NCBI GenBank assembly: GCA_904420125.1
Contig: CAJFUK010000066.1
Location: 1-47,468, forward strand
Length of the DNA stretch: 47,468 nucleotides
Direction of reading: 5' to 3'
Source: Candidatus Falkowella caecavicola
GTDB taxonomy: Bacteria; Bacillota; Clostridia; Oscillospirales; Ruminococcaceae
Made by a program: the position numbers and the translations under genes. Of the stretch, positions 8,785 through 16,572 are shown one piece after another. Each line of letters opens with the position of its first letter. Position 1 is the first letter of the stretch. The notes below the pieces were generated by a model. The model did not search any database. It was given only the letters and a program-made list of their open reading frames with translations, and was not told the DNA's origin.

Positions 8785-9273
8785 TCACCGAACCGGTACC
8801 AGCATCGCAATAATGATCCCCAGCAAAGCGCCTGCCAATACCTGAACCGGCGTGTGTCCGAGAAATTCCTTGAGTTCTTTCATATCCGGATTTTCTGTTG
8901 GATCATCCTCCTCTTCCAATCCGATATCAATCCCCTGCTTTTTAAAGTGAGAAAGAATTTGGTTGAGCCGTCTTGCCTGTTCTCCAGCCGCCCTGCGCAC
9001 ACCGGTTGCGTCATACATCACCACAAACGCGACGATACAACAGATGGCAAACTCCGGAGAATTGAATCCGGAAATCCGGGAAACCGCAATCGTCATGGCA
9101 CATACGGTAGCCGAGTGTGCGCTGGGCATCCCGCCCGCACCGATCAACCGTTCCTTCTGGAACTTTCCTGTTGTGCTCCATGTAATCAGTGTTTTTAACA
9201 CCTGTGCCGAAATCCAGGCAAAAATTGATACATTCAATACATAGTTATTCAGCAGGTGATATAAATAATCCAT
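8785..9273 (-). CDS. DUF212 family divergent PAP2-like membrane protein
   Basis: The 162-residue protein has the family-defining GGMPSAHSATV segment (about residues 47-57), which resembles the PAP2 phosphatase motif, and three or four hydrophobic segments. A charged loop near residues 105-140 separates the last helix, which ends in MLVPVR. The family is widespread between isoprenoid genes in Clostridia. A role in polyprenyl phosphate turnover is plausible given its position between ispA and dxs, but this is inference. Confidence 0.88.
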   Translation of the reverse strand: MDYLYHLLNNYVLNVSIFAWISAQVLKTLITWSTTGKFQKERLIGAGGMPSAHSATVCAMTIAVSRISGFNSPEFAICCIVAFVVMYDATGVRRAAGEQARRLNQILSHFKKQGIDIGLEEEDDPTENPDMKELKEFLGHTPVQVLAGALLGIIIAMLVPVR

Positions 9274-9393
9274 CCCTAATCATTCCTTTCCCGCAGAAAC
9301 TGGGCCATACCATTTTCTGCTGCATCGGAACTATACTGTCTGTTCGTTATGACCGACACAAAGGCGGTCAGGCAGCCGTTCTTTTCCATCCTG

Positions 9394-10272
9394 TCAATTT
9401 TGACGCTGCAACAGCATATCCGTGAGAAAAAGCAAAAATCCATTATCCGGAAAATCAGCCAGCGCCGTTTTGGCCCGAATGCTTGCTTCTTCTGCCAGCC
9501 GCCGGGCCTGTTCCAAGCCAAAAAGTGTCACATAGGTCGTCTTATGCTGGCTGGCATCGCTGCCGACCGGCTTGCCCAACGCAGCTTCATCGCCGGTCAC
9601 ATCAAGAATATCATCGGTGATCTGAAAGGCCAGTCCCAGTGCCTCTCCATAGGCAATGCAGGCCTGTTCTTCCGCCTCAGTTGCCCTGGCCGCAATGGCA
9701 CCTAACTGGCAGGATGCCCGAATTAATGCACCTGTTTTTAAACGATGAAGCGTTTGCAGATGCGAATAGTCAACCGATCTGCCCTCGCTTTCCAGATCAA
9801 CCACCTGCCCGCCGATCATTCCCTCCATCCCGGCACCATGTGCCAGTGTTTTCACAGCGCGGGTCAGCTGCATTCCATCTGCACCGGAATCTGCCAACAC
9901 CTCAAATGCCCGGATAAATAATGCATCGCCTGCCAGCAGCGCCGTCGCCTCGCCGTACTGCTTGTGACAGGCCGGCCGGCCCCGCCGGAAATCGTCATTA
10001 TCCATACAGGGAAGGTCATCCTGAATCAGAGAGCCGCAATGAACCATTTCCATTGCACAGGCAAATTCCAGCGCCATTTTTGTATCTCCGCCCAGCATGC
10101 GGCAAAATTCCAAAATCAGCGCCCCCCGTATTCTTTTTCCCCCTGCCAGCAGGCTGTAACGCATCGCATCGGCGCCGTTTTGATACAGGGCCGGTTGCAT
10201 CTGCATATGAAAAGCAAGCCGCGCATTGATCTGTGCCGCATATTGGTGCAGCCGATTTGTAAAATCCATCAT
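9394..10272 (-). CDS. ispA: Short-chain polyprenyl diphosphate synthase (farnesyl/geranylgeranyl)
   Basis: A trans-isoprenyl diphosphate synthase of 292 residues. It has GGKRIR (about residue 45), the first aspartate-rich motif DDLPCMDND (about residues 84-92) and the second DDILD (about residue 224). It builds farnesyl or geranylgeranyl diphosphate from IPP and DMAPP. Product length cannot be fixed by eye. The gene follows xseB and precedes the DUF212 gene and dxs, a common Clostridia arrangement. Positions 9274-9393 after its stop hold no gene. Confidence 0.94.
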   Translation of the reverse strand: MMDFTNRLHQYAAQINARLAFHMQMQPALYQNGADAMRYSLLAGGKRIRGALILEFCRMLGGDTKMALEFACAMEMVHCGSLIQDDLPCMDNDDFRRGRPACHKQYGEATALLAGDALFIRAFEVLADSGADGMQLTRAVKTLAHGAGMEGMIGGQVVDLESEGRSVDYSHLQTLHRLKTGALIRASCQLGAIAARATEAEEQACIAYGEALGLAFQITDDILDVTGDEAALGKPVGSDASQHKTTYVTLFGLEQARRLAEEASIRAKTALADFPDNGFLLFLTDMLLQRQN

Positions 10273-10360
10273 GGTTGTTGATCGCCTTTCTTTCCTGTTC
10301 CCTTGATCTCAAAATACTTCTTTCCATCGTATAGATATAAAATCTGTGTTCAAAGGCTGA

Positions 10361-10618
10361 TTATTCCCCGTCTTCTTTTTCTTCCGGATTGTCACTTTCC
10401 ATTTCTGAGAGCCTGAGCTGCGCCTTGGCCAGTGTTTTTCCGCATATATCTGCCAGTTGAATTCCCTGCTGATAAAGTTTCATGCTCTGCTCAAGACTTA
10501 AATTTCCCTTTTCCAGTTTGGCTACCAGCGCCTCCAGGCGAAGCATTGCCTTTTCAAAAGAGAGCTCCGCTGGTGTCTGCACGGTTTCTGTCCCTATTGT
10601 CTTCATCTCTTCTGTCAT
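10361..10618 (-). CDS. xseB: Exodeoxyribonuclease VII small subunit
   Basis: The 85-residue protein matches XseB, which binds the large subunit to form the single-strand-specific nuclease. The conserved core is FEKAMLRLEALVAKLEKGNLSLE (residues about 20-42; two helices), followed by SMKLYQQGIQLA. The tail is acidic. The ATG at 10618 sits seven bases after GGAGG; a TTG at 10624 is too close to it. The gene starts just after the xseA stop. Confidence 0.94.
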   Translation of the reverse strand: MTEEMKTIGTETVQTPAELSFEKAMLRLEALVAKLEKGNLSLEQSMKLYQQGIQLADICGKTLAKAQLRLSEMESDNPEEKEDGE

Positions 10619-10636
10619 TATCAAACCTCCTGTTTC

Positions 10637-11839
10637 CTATTTCGGATAAATTTCGGTGACCTTTGCAGTTGCTGTGCCATCCTGCATTCGGATTTGTATC
10701 GGTTGATTCATAGGCAGCCGGGATACGGTGGATATCAGATGGTCTGCCTGATCAAACACGGCAGCATAGCCACGTTTTAAAACCGAAAGCGGGTTAAGGG
10801 TTTCCAGCTTGTCCAGCGTACTGGTGTATCGCTGTCTGGCATTTGTATAAGACGCTGTTCCTGCCAAATGCAGGCGTTTATGCAAACCGGATAAACGTTC
10901 CTCTCCCTGCAGCAGCATCTGACGGGGGGATAAAAGATGCAGCCGGTTTTCCAGGTCTGCCAAACTACGCAAACGATAGTCAATTTCACTGCGCATCGTA
11001 TTCTGTAAATATTCCCTGACTCCCTGCAACTGGCTCTGTAGCACCTGCGCATCAGGCGTGGCCAGTTCTGCCGCCGCGGTCGGTGTCGGCGCACGCAGAT
11101 CCGCAGCAAAATCCGCAATTGTAAAATCAATTTCATGCCCGACTCCGGTCACGACCGGCACAGGACAAGCCCGGATCGCACGCGCGACCCGTTCGTCATT
11201 AAAACACCATAGATCTTCCAGAGAACCGCCGCCACGAACCAGCAAAAGAACGTCCAGCCGGGCATTGCCCGCTGTTCGAAGCGCTGCACAGACCGAGGGA
11301 ACCGCCTCTGCCCCCTGCACCAGCGCTGGAATCAAAACCGCTTCTGCCACTGGATACCGGCGGCGAAGAACATGCAGAATATCCTGTAGCGCCGCACCTG
11401 TTTTAGAGGTAACGACGCCGATCCTTTGGGGATACCGTGGAAGGGGACGCTTGTTTTCCTTTGCAAACAGCCCTTCTTTTTCCAGGCGCTGTTTGGTCTG
11501 TTCGTAAGCCAAATATAAAGCCCCGACCCCATCCGGCTGTATGTCTGTGCAATACAACTGATAAATGCCGTCCCGCTCAAACACCTGGATATCGCCCTGT
11601 ACAACAGCGCGCATCCCGTTTTCCGGCATAAATCGCAGCCGTATCGCATTGGAACGGAACATCACGCATTTCAGTGCGCTGGTTTCATCCTTGATGGTAA
11701 AATAAAAATGCCCGGAACGAACATGATTGACAAAATTTGAAATTTCACCATGAATGGATAAGCCGTTGAGTCTCTGGTCAGTCAAAAACATATTTTTAAT
11801 ATACCGGTTGACCTGTGTCACCGTTAAAGCCTGCTGCAT
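10637..11839 (-). CDS. xseA: Exodeoxyribonuclease VII large subunit
   Basis: The 400-residue catalytic subunit has an N-terminal OB fold (about residues 5-100) and the nuclease core with RIGVVTSKTGAALQDI (about residues 135-150), VRGGGSLEDLW and GVGHEIDFTIADF. A helical C-terminal region follows. The ATG at 11839 has AGGA eight bases upstream; the frame remains open for another 51 codons, but those codons are translated tandem repeat and are not credible protein. It forms an operon with xseB and ispA. Confidence 0.95.
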   Translation of the reverse strand: MQQALTVTQVNRYIKNMFLTDQRLNGLSIHGEISNFVNHVRSGHFYFTIKDETSALKCVMFRSNAIRLRFMPENGMRAVVQGDIQVFERDGIYQLYCTDIQPDGVGALYLAYEQTKQRLEKEGLFAKENKRPLPRYPQRIGVVTSKTGAALQDILHVLRRRYPVAEAVLIPALVQGAEAVPSVCAALRTAGNARLDVLLLVRGGGSLEDLWCFNDERVARAIRACPVPVVTGVGHEIDFTIADFAADLRAPTPTAAAELATPDAQVLQSQLQGVREYLQNTMRSEIDYRLRSLADLENRLHLLSPRQMLLQGEERLSGLHKRLHLAGTASYTNARQRYTSTLDKLETLNPLSVLKRGYAAVFDQADHLISTVSRLPMNQPIQIRMQDGTATAKVTEIYPK

Positions 11840-11895
11840 TCTCATTGTCCTTTCATTCCTGTAAAACAGACTGTCTCCGCCGTTTCCTTTGTGCA

Positions 11896-12092
11896 ATTGT
11901 TGTTTATGGATTTTTCGCTTAGCAATTTTGCTTATGCAAATTTTGTTTAGCGTGCTTTGCTCAGCTGGCTTTGCTTCACTGACCTTGCTCAACAGGCTTT
12001 GCTTCGCTGGCCTTGTTCAGCCGGCTTTGCTTAGCCGGCCCTGCTCAGCTGGTCTTACTTAGCAGGTTTTGTCTGGCTGGTATTGTTTATGC
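11896..12092. repeat. 14-bp degenerate tandem repeat, about 14 units
   Basis: From 11953 to 12092 ten consecutive 14-base units can be aligned without gaps, with a plus-strand consensus near GGCTTTGCTTAGCT. Weaker units extend back to 11896, with one extra base at 11938. The repeat fills the gap between the TsaD-like gene and xseA and forms the last 12 or so codons of the TsaD-like gene. A 14-base period does not preserve a reading frame, so it is not a protein repeat. Confidence 0.85.
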
Positions 12093-13023
12093 CGTGAGCG
12101 GCCAGAACCGCTATCCCTGCCGCATTGTCTGCCGAGTACTGGGGTTGGGCAAAAAGCGCGCCGTATTTTTGCGAAAAATATTGACGGATCATACGATTGG
12201 ACATCACGCCCCCGGCAAATATAATCGGCCGTTCTCCATATTGCCGAAGGACCGCTTCCAACATTTTCTCCAGTGTAGCCTGAATAAAGCGGATACAGTA
12301 ACAGGCCGTTTCCTCCCGGCTTTTACCATTTTCCAGCATTCGCAAACACTGATTTTCCAATCCGGACAAACAACAATCTGCGCCCTTGATGACCGGATAA
12401 ACCTTAACGGGGCCTGTCCATTGCAGTGCAAGCTGTTCCAGTTCCGGTCCAGCCGGAAAATGCAAACCCATTTTCACGCCAATCCGGTCAATGGCTTGTC
12501 CCGCTTTCAGATCCAGTGAAGAAGCCGCACAAAAAATTTCGATGCATCCGTCTTGTCCGGGAGAAACCAGCAGGCAGTCTGTCGTTCCCCCCGATACATG
12601 GAAAGCAATACATTCTTTCTGTAATAAATCGAGCCTTCCGGCAGAATACAGTGCCGCGGCAATATGCCCCTCCTGATGAGAGAAACGGAATAACGGCACC
12701 CGCAACACCCCGGCAACTGCCTGGGCCGCCATTTCTCCCGTCAAAAAACAGGGCATGTAGGAGCCGGCCAGACGGCGGGGCCAACAGGAGACACCGATGC
12801 CACAAATCATGTCCGGCGAAATCGTTGTTTCTGTAAAAAGGGCCTCAATCAGGCCGCCCAACTGCTTGACATGGGCAAAAACAGCATCGCTCTGCTTTAG
12901 ACCAATGCTGTTCTCCCGCACAGGCAACAGTTTTTTCTGCATTCGCATATCGCCGGAATCGGCGTCGTACAGTGCAGCAGAAGTGGTATAATTGCTGGTG
13001 TCGATCCCCAGGTAAATTCCCAT
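12055..13023 (-). CDS. TsaD-like (Kae1/Gcp family) paralogue
   Basis: The 322-residue protein belongs to the ASKHA fold. It opens with YLGIDTSNYTTS, has the metal motif SHQEGH (about residue 113) that corresponds to the HxEGH of TsaD, then FHVSGGTTD and IFAGGVMSNRM. True TsaD makes t6A in tRNA with TsaB and TsaE; this copy is divergent, lacks tsaB/tsaE neighbours, and lies between nusB and xseA, a known location for a second TsaD-like gene in Clostridia. Its substrate is unknown. Start ATG 13023 follows GGAGGAG. The C-terminal dozen codons are encoded by the 14-bp tandem repeat. Confidence 0.82.
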   Translation of the reverse strand: MGIYLGIDTSNYTTSAALYDADSGDMRMQKKLLPVRENSIGLKQSDAVFAHVKQLGGLIEALFTETTISPDMICGIGVSCWPRRLAGSYMPCFLTGEMAAQAVAGVLRVPLFRFSHQEGHIAAALYSAGRLDLLQKECIAFHVSGGTTDCLLVSPGQDGCIEIFCAASSLDLKAGQAIDRIGVKMGLHFPAGPELEQLALQWTGPVKVYPVIKGADCCLSGLENQCLRMLENGKSREETACYCIRFIQATLEKMLEAVLRQYGERPIIFAGGVMSNRMIRQYFSQKYGALFAQPQYSADNAAGIAVLAAHGINNTSQTKPAK

Positions 13024-13092
13024 ATTTCTCCTCCTTCTGCCCGATCCGCAAAACCTTTCCAAACAAGCCTCTGTGTACACTTTTAGTGTATT

Positions 13093-13572
13093 TTATTCCA
13101 AATGGGTTTTTGCTGTCTCTTCCCCTGCTTCTGTATCTTTACGGCTTTCTGCAGCACATGCCTCTGTCCTGCTCAACCTGCGGCTGACAGCGCCCAGCAC
13201 CCCGTTAATGAAAGCAGCATCTTCCGGCGTAGAATATGCCTTGCCCAGTTCAACCGCCTCATTGATGACAAAAGAAACCGCCAGCCCTTTCTCATAGCAA
13301 AGTTCATAAACGGCTACTCGTAAAATACTCAGTGAAATCTTGGAAATTCTCGCAATACTCCATTTATTACTCAAATTTTCCGCTATATTCTTGTCAATTT
13401 CCGATTTTTTCTCACAGGTTTTAAGAAAAAGATCCCGCACTTCCGGCGTAACCTCCAAAGCCCCTGATTCCTCGGCCAGCAGTAGGATTTCTTCTGGTTC
13501 CTCCTGCGAAAAGAGAGACTCAAACAGCAGCATAAAAGCATTTTCTCTAATCTGATATCGTTTTAATTTCAT
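13093..13572 (-). CDS. nusB: Transcription antitermination factor NusB
   Basis: An all-helical RNA-binding protein of about 159 residues that acts with NusE in rRNA antitermination. It has the family pattern RENAFMLLF near the start, then ILRVAVYELCYEKGLAVSFVINEAVELGKAYSTPEDAAFINGVL in the C-terminal half (only key parts quoted: VINEAVELGK, FINGVL). It is slightly longer than usual because of a charged tail. ATG 13572 fits the family N-terminus; its AAAGG site is rather far, and a GTG at 13584 directly beside that site is less likely. Confidence 0.93.
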   Translation of the reverse strand: MKLKRYQIRENAFMLLFESLFSQEEPEEILLLAEESGALEVTPEVRDLFLKTCEKKSEIDKNIAENLSNKWSIARISKISLSILRVAVYELCYEKGLAVSFVINEAVELGKAYSTPEDAAFINGVLGAVSRRLSRTEACAAESRKDTEAGEETAKTHLE

Positions 13573-13634
13573 CGGTGTATACACGCCTTTCCGTTCTGCC
13601 TTCCTTCTTACTGATTAGCGGCGTTGGCCGCCTG

Positions 13635-13982
13635 TTAGGCAGAAATTCCTGCTACATAAATATTAACTTTTGAAACCGCAATCCCCGTCATGGTCTGTAC
13701 AGCATTTTTTACATTCTGCTGTACCTGCTCTGCCACTTCACAAATTTTATAACCTGTTTTCAACACTACACTAATATCCATCTGCACAGCATCTGTTTCC
13801 CGGCTAACATGAATCGGCTCTGTGTTTTTTCCCCTGATGAACAGATCCTTGGCTGTTGCCCTGGCCTTTTCCAGGCTGTGTACCCCGGCAACTTCCCGTA
13901 CCGCCTCTGCCGCTAATATTTTCAATACATCTTCTGAAATCTTCAGGCTGCCTACCGGTGTTTGATTGACTGCTTCCCGCAT
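13635..13982 (-). CDS. Asp23/Gls24 family envelope stress protein
   Basis: The 115-residue protein matches the Asp23 (DUF322) family: GSLKISEDVLKILAAEAV near the start, the central AVQMDISVVLKTGYKI, and the C-terminal VSKVNIYVAGI. Gram-positive members associate with the membrane and influence cell-envelope homeostasis. It begins the minus-strand run leading to nusB, as in many Clostridia. The start follows a clear AGGGGGT ribosome site. Confidence 0.92.
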   Translation of the reverse strand: MREAVNQTPVGSLKISEDVLKILAAEAVREVAGVHSLEKARATAKDLFIRGKNTEPIHVSRETDAVQMDISVVLKTGYKICEVAEQVQQNVKNAVQTMTGIAVSKVNIYVAGISA

Positions 13983-14292
13983 CTTCTTTACCCCCTAAAA
14001 TATGAAGAATAAAGCCCTGCAAATGCAAAACATTGCAAAGCTTTTGAATCCGTTATTTTATACGATTCCAGTGTACCACAATTTTTGTAAAAACACAAGC
14101 AGAAAATCATGAATCCTCCCGTCCTGGACATCTGTTTATACTCGGTATCAGATGTTTTTTCTCTGGAACAACATATCACGGCAGCTGTAGAATTTGCAGG
14201 TTACACCCTTTGGAGAACAAGTGCATAAAATAAATATGAAAGCAAACTTATACTGCTTTTCTGACCTAGACCTGAAAGGAGACTTTGCTCTT
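13983..14292. other. Divergent intergenic region between asp23 and cotJA
   Basis: A 310-base A/T-rich region that must hold the divergent promoters. On the minus strand there is a TATAAAAT element near 14060. On the plus strand TTATACTGCT near 14250 loosely resembles a SigE -10 box, but I could not pair it with a confident -35. No gene is supported. Confidence 0.4.
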
Positions 14293-14526
14293 ATGGATAC
14301 TAAAAAGCTGGATTCCGTCTGGCTGACTTCAAGAATAGATGCTGAACATGCTGACGATTGTGTGACCTCTGCTATGGAAAGACCAGTCGACAGCATGCAG
14401 CTGGCAATGGCTTATGTTCCATGGCAAACTTGGAATAAGACTTACGACGCGGAAACTGCATTAGATCGAGGCACGATTTCACCGGAATTAGACTTTCCAT
14501 TCCTTGGTGAGGAGGTGTGCGACTGA
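14293..14526 (+). CDS. cotJA: Spore coat-associated protein CotJA
   Basis: A 77-residue CotJA. The family core is AMAYVPWQTW, then the C-terminal ALDRGTISPELDFPFLGEE. ATG 14293 follows GAAAGGAG at about 11 bases; an upstream ORF extension lacks a site. CotJA is needed for CotJC assembly into the Bacillus subtilis spore coat, where the cotJ operon is transcribed by SigE in the mother cell. It overlaps cotJB. Confidence 0.92.
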   Translation: MDTKKLDSVWLTSRIDAEHADDCVTSAMERPVDSMQLAMAYVPWQTWNKTYDAETALDRGTISPELDFPFLGEEVCD

Positions 14527-14783
14527 TGACAGATAATCGCACAAAGTTATTAAAACGAATTCAAGTATGCCATTTTGCTGTTGTCGATGCTTCCCTCTAT
14601 CTGGATACACATCCAAACTGTCAACCGGCATTGGAATATTATAGAAAACATCAAAAAATGTTACGTCAAGCACAGGATGAATATGAAAAACTTTATGGTC
14701 CTTTAACCCGGGAATCTCTTCCGGAACATGCTTCCAGATGGGAATGGGTCGATGAGCCATGGCCGTGGGAACTACAGGATTAG
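14526..14783 (+). CDS. cotJB: Spore coat protein CotJB
   Basis: An 85-residue CotJB: KLLKRIQVCHFAVVDASLYLDTHP at the N-terminus (key part VVDASLYLDTHP), LEYYRKHQKMLRQA in the middle, and the WEWVDEPWPWE tail. The ATG overlaps the cotJA stop (TGATG) and GGAGG lies ten bases upstream, so the two genes are translationally coupled. CotJC follows 12 bases downstream. Confidence 0.93.
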   Translation: MTDNRTKLLKRIQVCHFAVVDASLYLDTHPNCQPALEYYRKHQKMLRQAQDEYEKLYGPLTRESLPEHASRWEWVDEPWPWELQD

Positions 14784-14795
14784 GAGGCTGGACAT

Positions 14796-14999
14796 ATGTG
14801 GACTTATGATAAAAAATTACAATACCCTGTAAAAATTACAAAAACAAACCCTTCTCTTGCGAAAGTCATTATCAGTCAGTTTGGCGGGCCGGATGGCGAG
14901 CTGGCTGCATCTCAAAGATATCTTAGCCAGCGTTATACAGCAACCGACGGTCGTATTAAAGGCGTACTCAACGATATAGGTACGGAAGGGTCAGAATGA
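14796..14999 (+). CDS. cotJC: cotJC, 5' part: N-terminal fragment of Mn-catalase-like coat protein, interrupted
   Basis: Codons 1-61 are genuine CotJC (MWTYDKKLQYPVKI..., GGPDGELAASQRYLSQRY) and include the first Mn-ligand Glu in DGELAA. After NDIGTE the reading leaves the family and stops at 14997-14999 with three foreign codons. The rest of the gene is 17.4 kb away at 32441-32869. The break is immediately before the ExxH metal-ligand motif, so this 67-residue product cannot bind a dimanganese centre. AGGAGG precedes the ATG, so the fragment should be translated. Joining codons 1-61 to 32441 onward gives a 203-residue protein, close to the usual CotJC length. Confidence 0.93.
   Translation: MWTYDKKLQYPVKITKTNPSLAKVIISQFGGPDGELAASQRYLSQRYTATDGRIKGVLNDIGTEGSE
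14977..14983. other. attL core of the cotJC element
   Basis: TAGGTAC here is repeated at 32439-32445. The next base differs (G here, A at the right end) and is followed by GAAG in both. Left of the core is cotJC; right of it is element sequence. The differing base is the third base of a Thr codon, so crossover on either side restores the same protein. Confidence 0.8.
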
Positions 15000-15123
15000 T
15001 ACACGACTTTGAAAAATGGCGGTATACTACCATTTTTCGCACTTGAATTTTCCGAAAAAACGTGCAAAACATCGGGTTCACAATGACGCACAGGCTTTTT
15101 CTTTGTGTTTTGCTGTTTTTCAT
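14979..15123 (-). pseudogene. 5' part of an ORF that spans the circular junction (attP)
   Basis: On the minus strand the frame that reads KKKPVRHCEPDVLHVF ... VVYHSDPSVP runs into the left end. If the element ends are joined, the same frame continues without a stop into 32440-32179 (TGGSQWRTDA ... PLKGGEDK) and ends overlapping the parB ATG. The ATG at 15123 is in another frame, and an eight-base extra segment just after it could explain this, so the gene may be frameshifted near its start. Product unknown. Confidence 0.5.
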
Positions 15124-15463
15124 GGTATATTCTTTTCTCTTTGCGAAGTAAAGTTGCCTTATTTCCGGAATTGTGCGATTCACCGTAAAGTGAATTGCCG
15201 ACAACGTCAGCAAAGCACAAAACGGGCGTTTGAAAAAATTCAAACGCAAGGCTCCATTGTTTTATGTATGGCGGGTCATCCCGCCTTTTTATTGATCCCC
15301 AAAAGCAAAGCCTTCTTTGCTTTTGGGATACTCCCAGTGTAGCCAAGAAGGCCGTAGATGGCGAATGTGCGAGCTGATTTATTAAAGTAAATATTTATTC
15401 TGCTGAAATAAGGGAACTCTATGTATATCTTAATATGAATTATTTGAAAGGTAGAAGACCAAA
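15000..15463. other. Left-end non-coding region of the element
   Basis: Apart from the junction-spanning frame, this stretch holds inverted repeats: AAAAATGG/CCATTTTT near 15011-15036, TTCAC/GTGAA near 15178-15194, and a long ATCCC...GGGAT hairpin at 15295-15329. These could be recombinase-accessory or termination structures. I see no other gene. Confidence 0.5.
15270..15290 (+). terminator. Rho-independent terminator at the left end
   Basis: GGCGGG and CCCGCC flank a four-base loop and are followed by TTTTT on the plus strand. It would stop transcripts entering from the cotJ operon before the element cargo. Confidence 0.7.
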
Positions 15464-15835
15464 ATGGAAGCCTTTGAAGAATATCTGTCGAAAATTGAAA
15501 ATGACGCGCACCGTTCCCGAATGCGGGAAGTGCTTACCTGGGTGAAAAGCACTTTTCCGATGCTAATGCCGAAAATTGCCTGGAATCAGCCGATGTTTAC
15601 CGACCATGGCACGTTTATCATTGGATTCAGCGCCGCCAAAGGGCATTTCGCCGTCTCACCGGAGGCACAGGGAATGGCGGCGTTTTCCGATGACATCGCA
15701 AAATCGGGATATAGCCAGACGAGCAATCTTTTCCGCATCCAATGGGACGAACCAGTGGACTTCCCCTTGCTGGAGCGCATTATCCGGTACAATATCGAGG
15801 ACAAAAAAGACTGCACCACCTTCTGGAAGAAGTAG
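15464..15835 (+). CDS. DUF1801 domain protein (YdhG/frataxin-like iron chaperone family)
   Basis: The 123-residue protein matches the DUF1801 family: MREVLTWVKSTFP, PKIAWNQPMFTDHGTFIIGFSAAKGHFAV (key parts WNQPMF, FIIGFSAAKGH), then a C-terminal FWKK. The Bacillus relative Fra (YdhG) has a frataxin-like role in iron handling. The start follows GAAAGG. It is directly followed by the AlkD-like gene, with only 23 bases between, so the two are probably co-transcribed. Both lie between the left end and the recombinase. Confidence 0.85.
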   Translation: MEAFEEYLSKIENDAHRSRMREVLTWVKSTFPMLMPKIAWNQPMFTDHGTFIIGFSAAKGHFAVSPEAQGMAAFSDDIAKSGYSQTSNLFRIQWDEPVDFPLLERIIRYNIEDKKDCTTFWKK

Positions 15836-15858
15836 CCACCACGATCGGAGGAATGAGA

Positions 15859-16566
15859 TTGGATTTAGCATCCGTTATGGCTGAACTGGAAGCGCTAGGG
15901 ACAGAGCAAACCAGAAAAACCTATCGAAACCACGGGGTACAGGAGCCCCTGTTTGGAGTAACGCTTCGGGACATGAAGCCTCTGGCCAAAAAGATCAAAA
16001 AGGACCATGCCCTTGCCATGGAGCTTTACGCCACCGGTAACTACGACGCACAAACGCTGGCGGGAATCCTTGCCGAGCCGAACAAAATGACCGCCGCGGA
16101 TTTCGAACTTTGGATGAAGGTGGCAAACTGCCGGGCTACAGCGGACTACGTGGTGGCGGTCACATTGGCGGAAACCGACTTTGCGGAGGAACTTGCCGAC
16201 CGCTGGATTGACAGCGGGGATACGAACTACCAGTCCACCGGGTGGAACTGTTATTGCCGACTCCTCGCCAGCCGCCCTGACGAGCAGTTTGACCGAGAAA
16301 AGCTGAGCAAGATGCTGCAACGCGTAATTCGGGACATCCACGGGCGGTCCAACTGGGTGAAATATGCCATGAACAGCTTTGTCATATCGGTTGGTATTTC
16401 CTATCTCCCATTACACGAAGAAGCAATGGAAGCCGCCCTGAAAATCGGTGCTGTTTCGGTCGACCACGGGAATACCACCTGTAAAACACCGCTGGCAGCA
16501 GAGTATATCCGCAAAGCAGAAGAAAAACAGCGTCTGGGCTTCAAAAGGAGAAAGGCACGATGCTAA
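15859..16566 (+). CDS. DNA alkylation repair protein (AlkD-like HEAT repeat)
   Basis: The 235-residue protein resembles AlkD-family glycosylases, built of HEAT-like helices. Family segments include NHGVQEPLFGV, TGNYDAQTLAGIL, STGWNCY, VKYAMNSFVISVG and DHGNTTCKTPLAAEYI. Members excise N3- and N7-alkylpurines. TTG 15859 is the likely start, seven bases after GGAGG; an ATG at 15853 touches that site. It ends six bases from the convergent recombinase stop. Substrate is inferred from family only. Confidence 0.85.
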   Translation: MDLASVMAELEALGTEQTRKTYRNHGVQEPLFGVTLRDMKPLAKKIKKDHALAMELYATGNYDAQTLAGILAEPNKMTAADFELWMKVANCRATADYVVAVTLAETDFAEELADRWIDSGDTNYQSTGWNCYCRLLASRPDEQFDREKLSKMLQRVIRDIHGRSNWVKYAMNSFVISVGISYLPLHEEAMEAALKIGAVSVDHGNTTCKTPLAAEYIRKAEEKQRLGFKRRKARC

Positions 16567-16572
16567 ATTCGC

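Noticed and set aside
9276-9521. A short minus-strand frame downstream of ispA
   Set aside because: It mostly overlaps the ispA C-terminus in another frame, has no ribosome site and no family features.
11846-11992. A 51-codon N-terminal extension of XseA
   Set aside because: The codons are translated 14-bp repeat, and a ribosome site fits ATG 11839.
11896-12092. CRISPR array
   Set aside because: The units are 14 bases, degenerate and directly adjacent, with no spacers and no cas genes.
14240-14262. A SigE promoter for cotJA
   Set aside because: A TATACTG element is present but the -35 and spacing do not fit well enough to call it by eye.
14933-15346. A 137-codon minus-strand frame at the left end, taken as a complete gene
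   Set aside because: Its last codons read cotJC antisense beyond the element end; the element part continues instead into the right end after circularisation.
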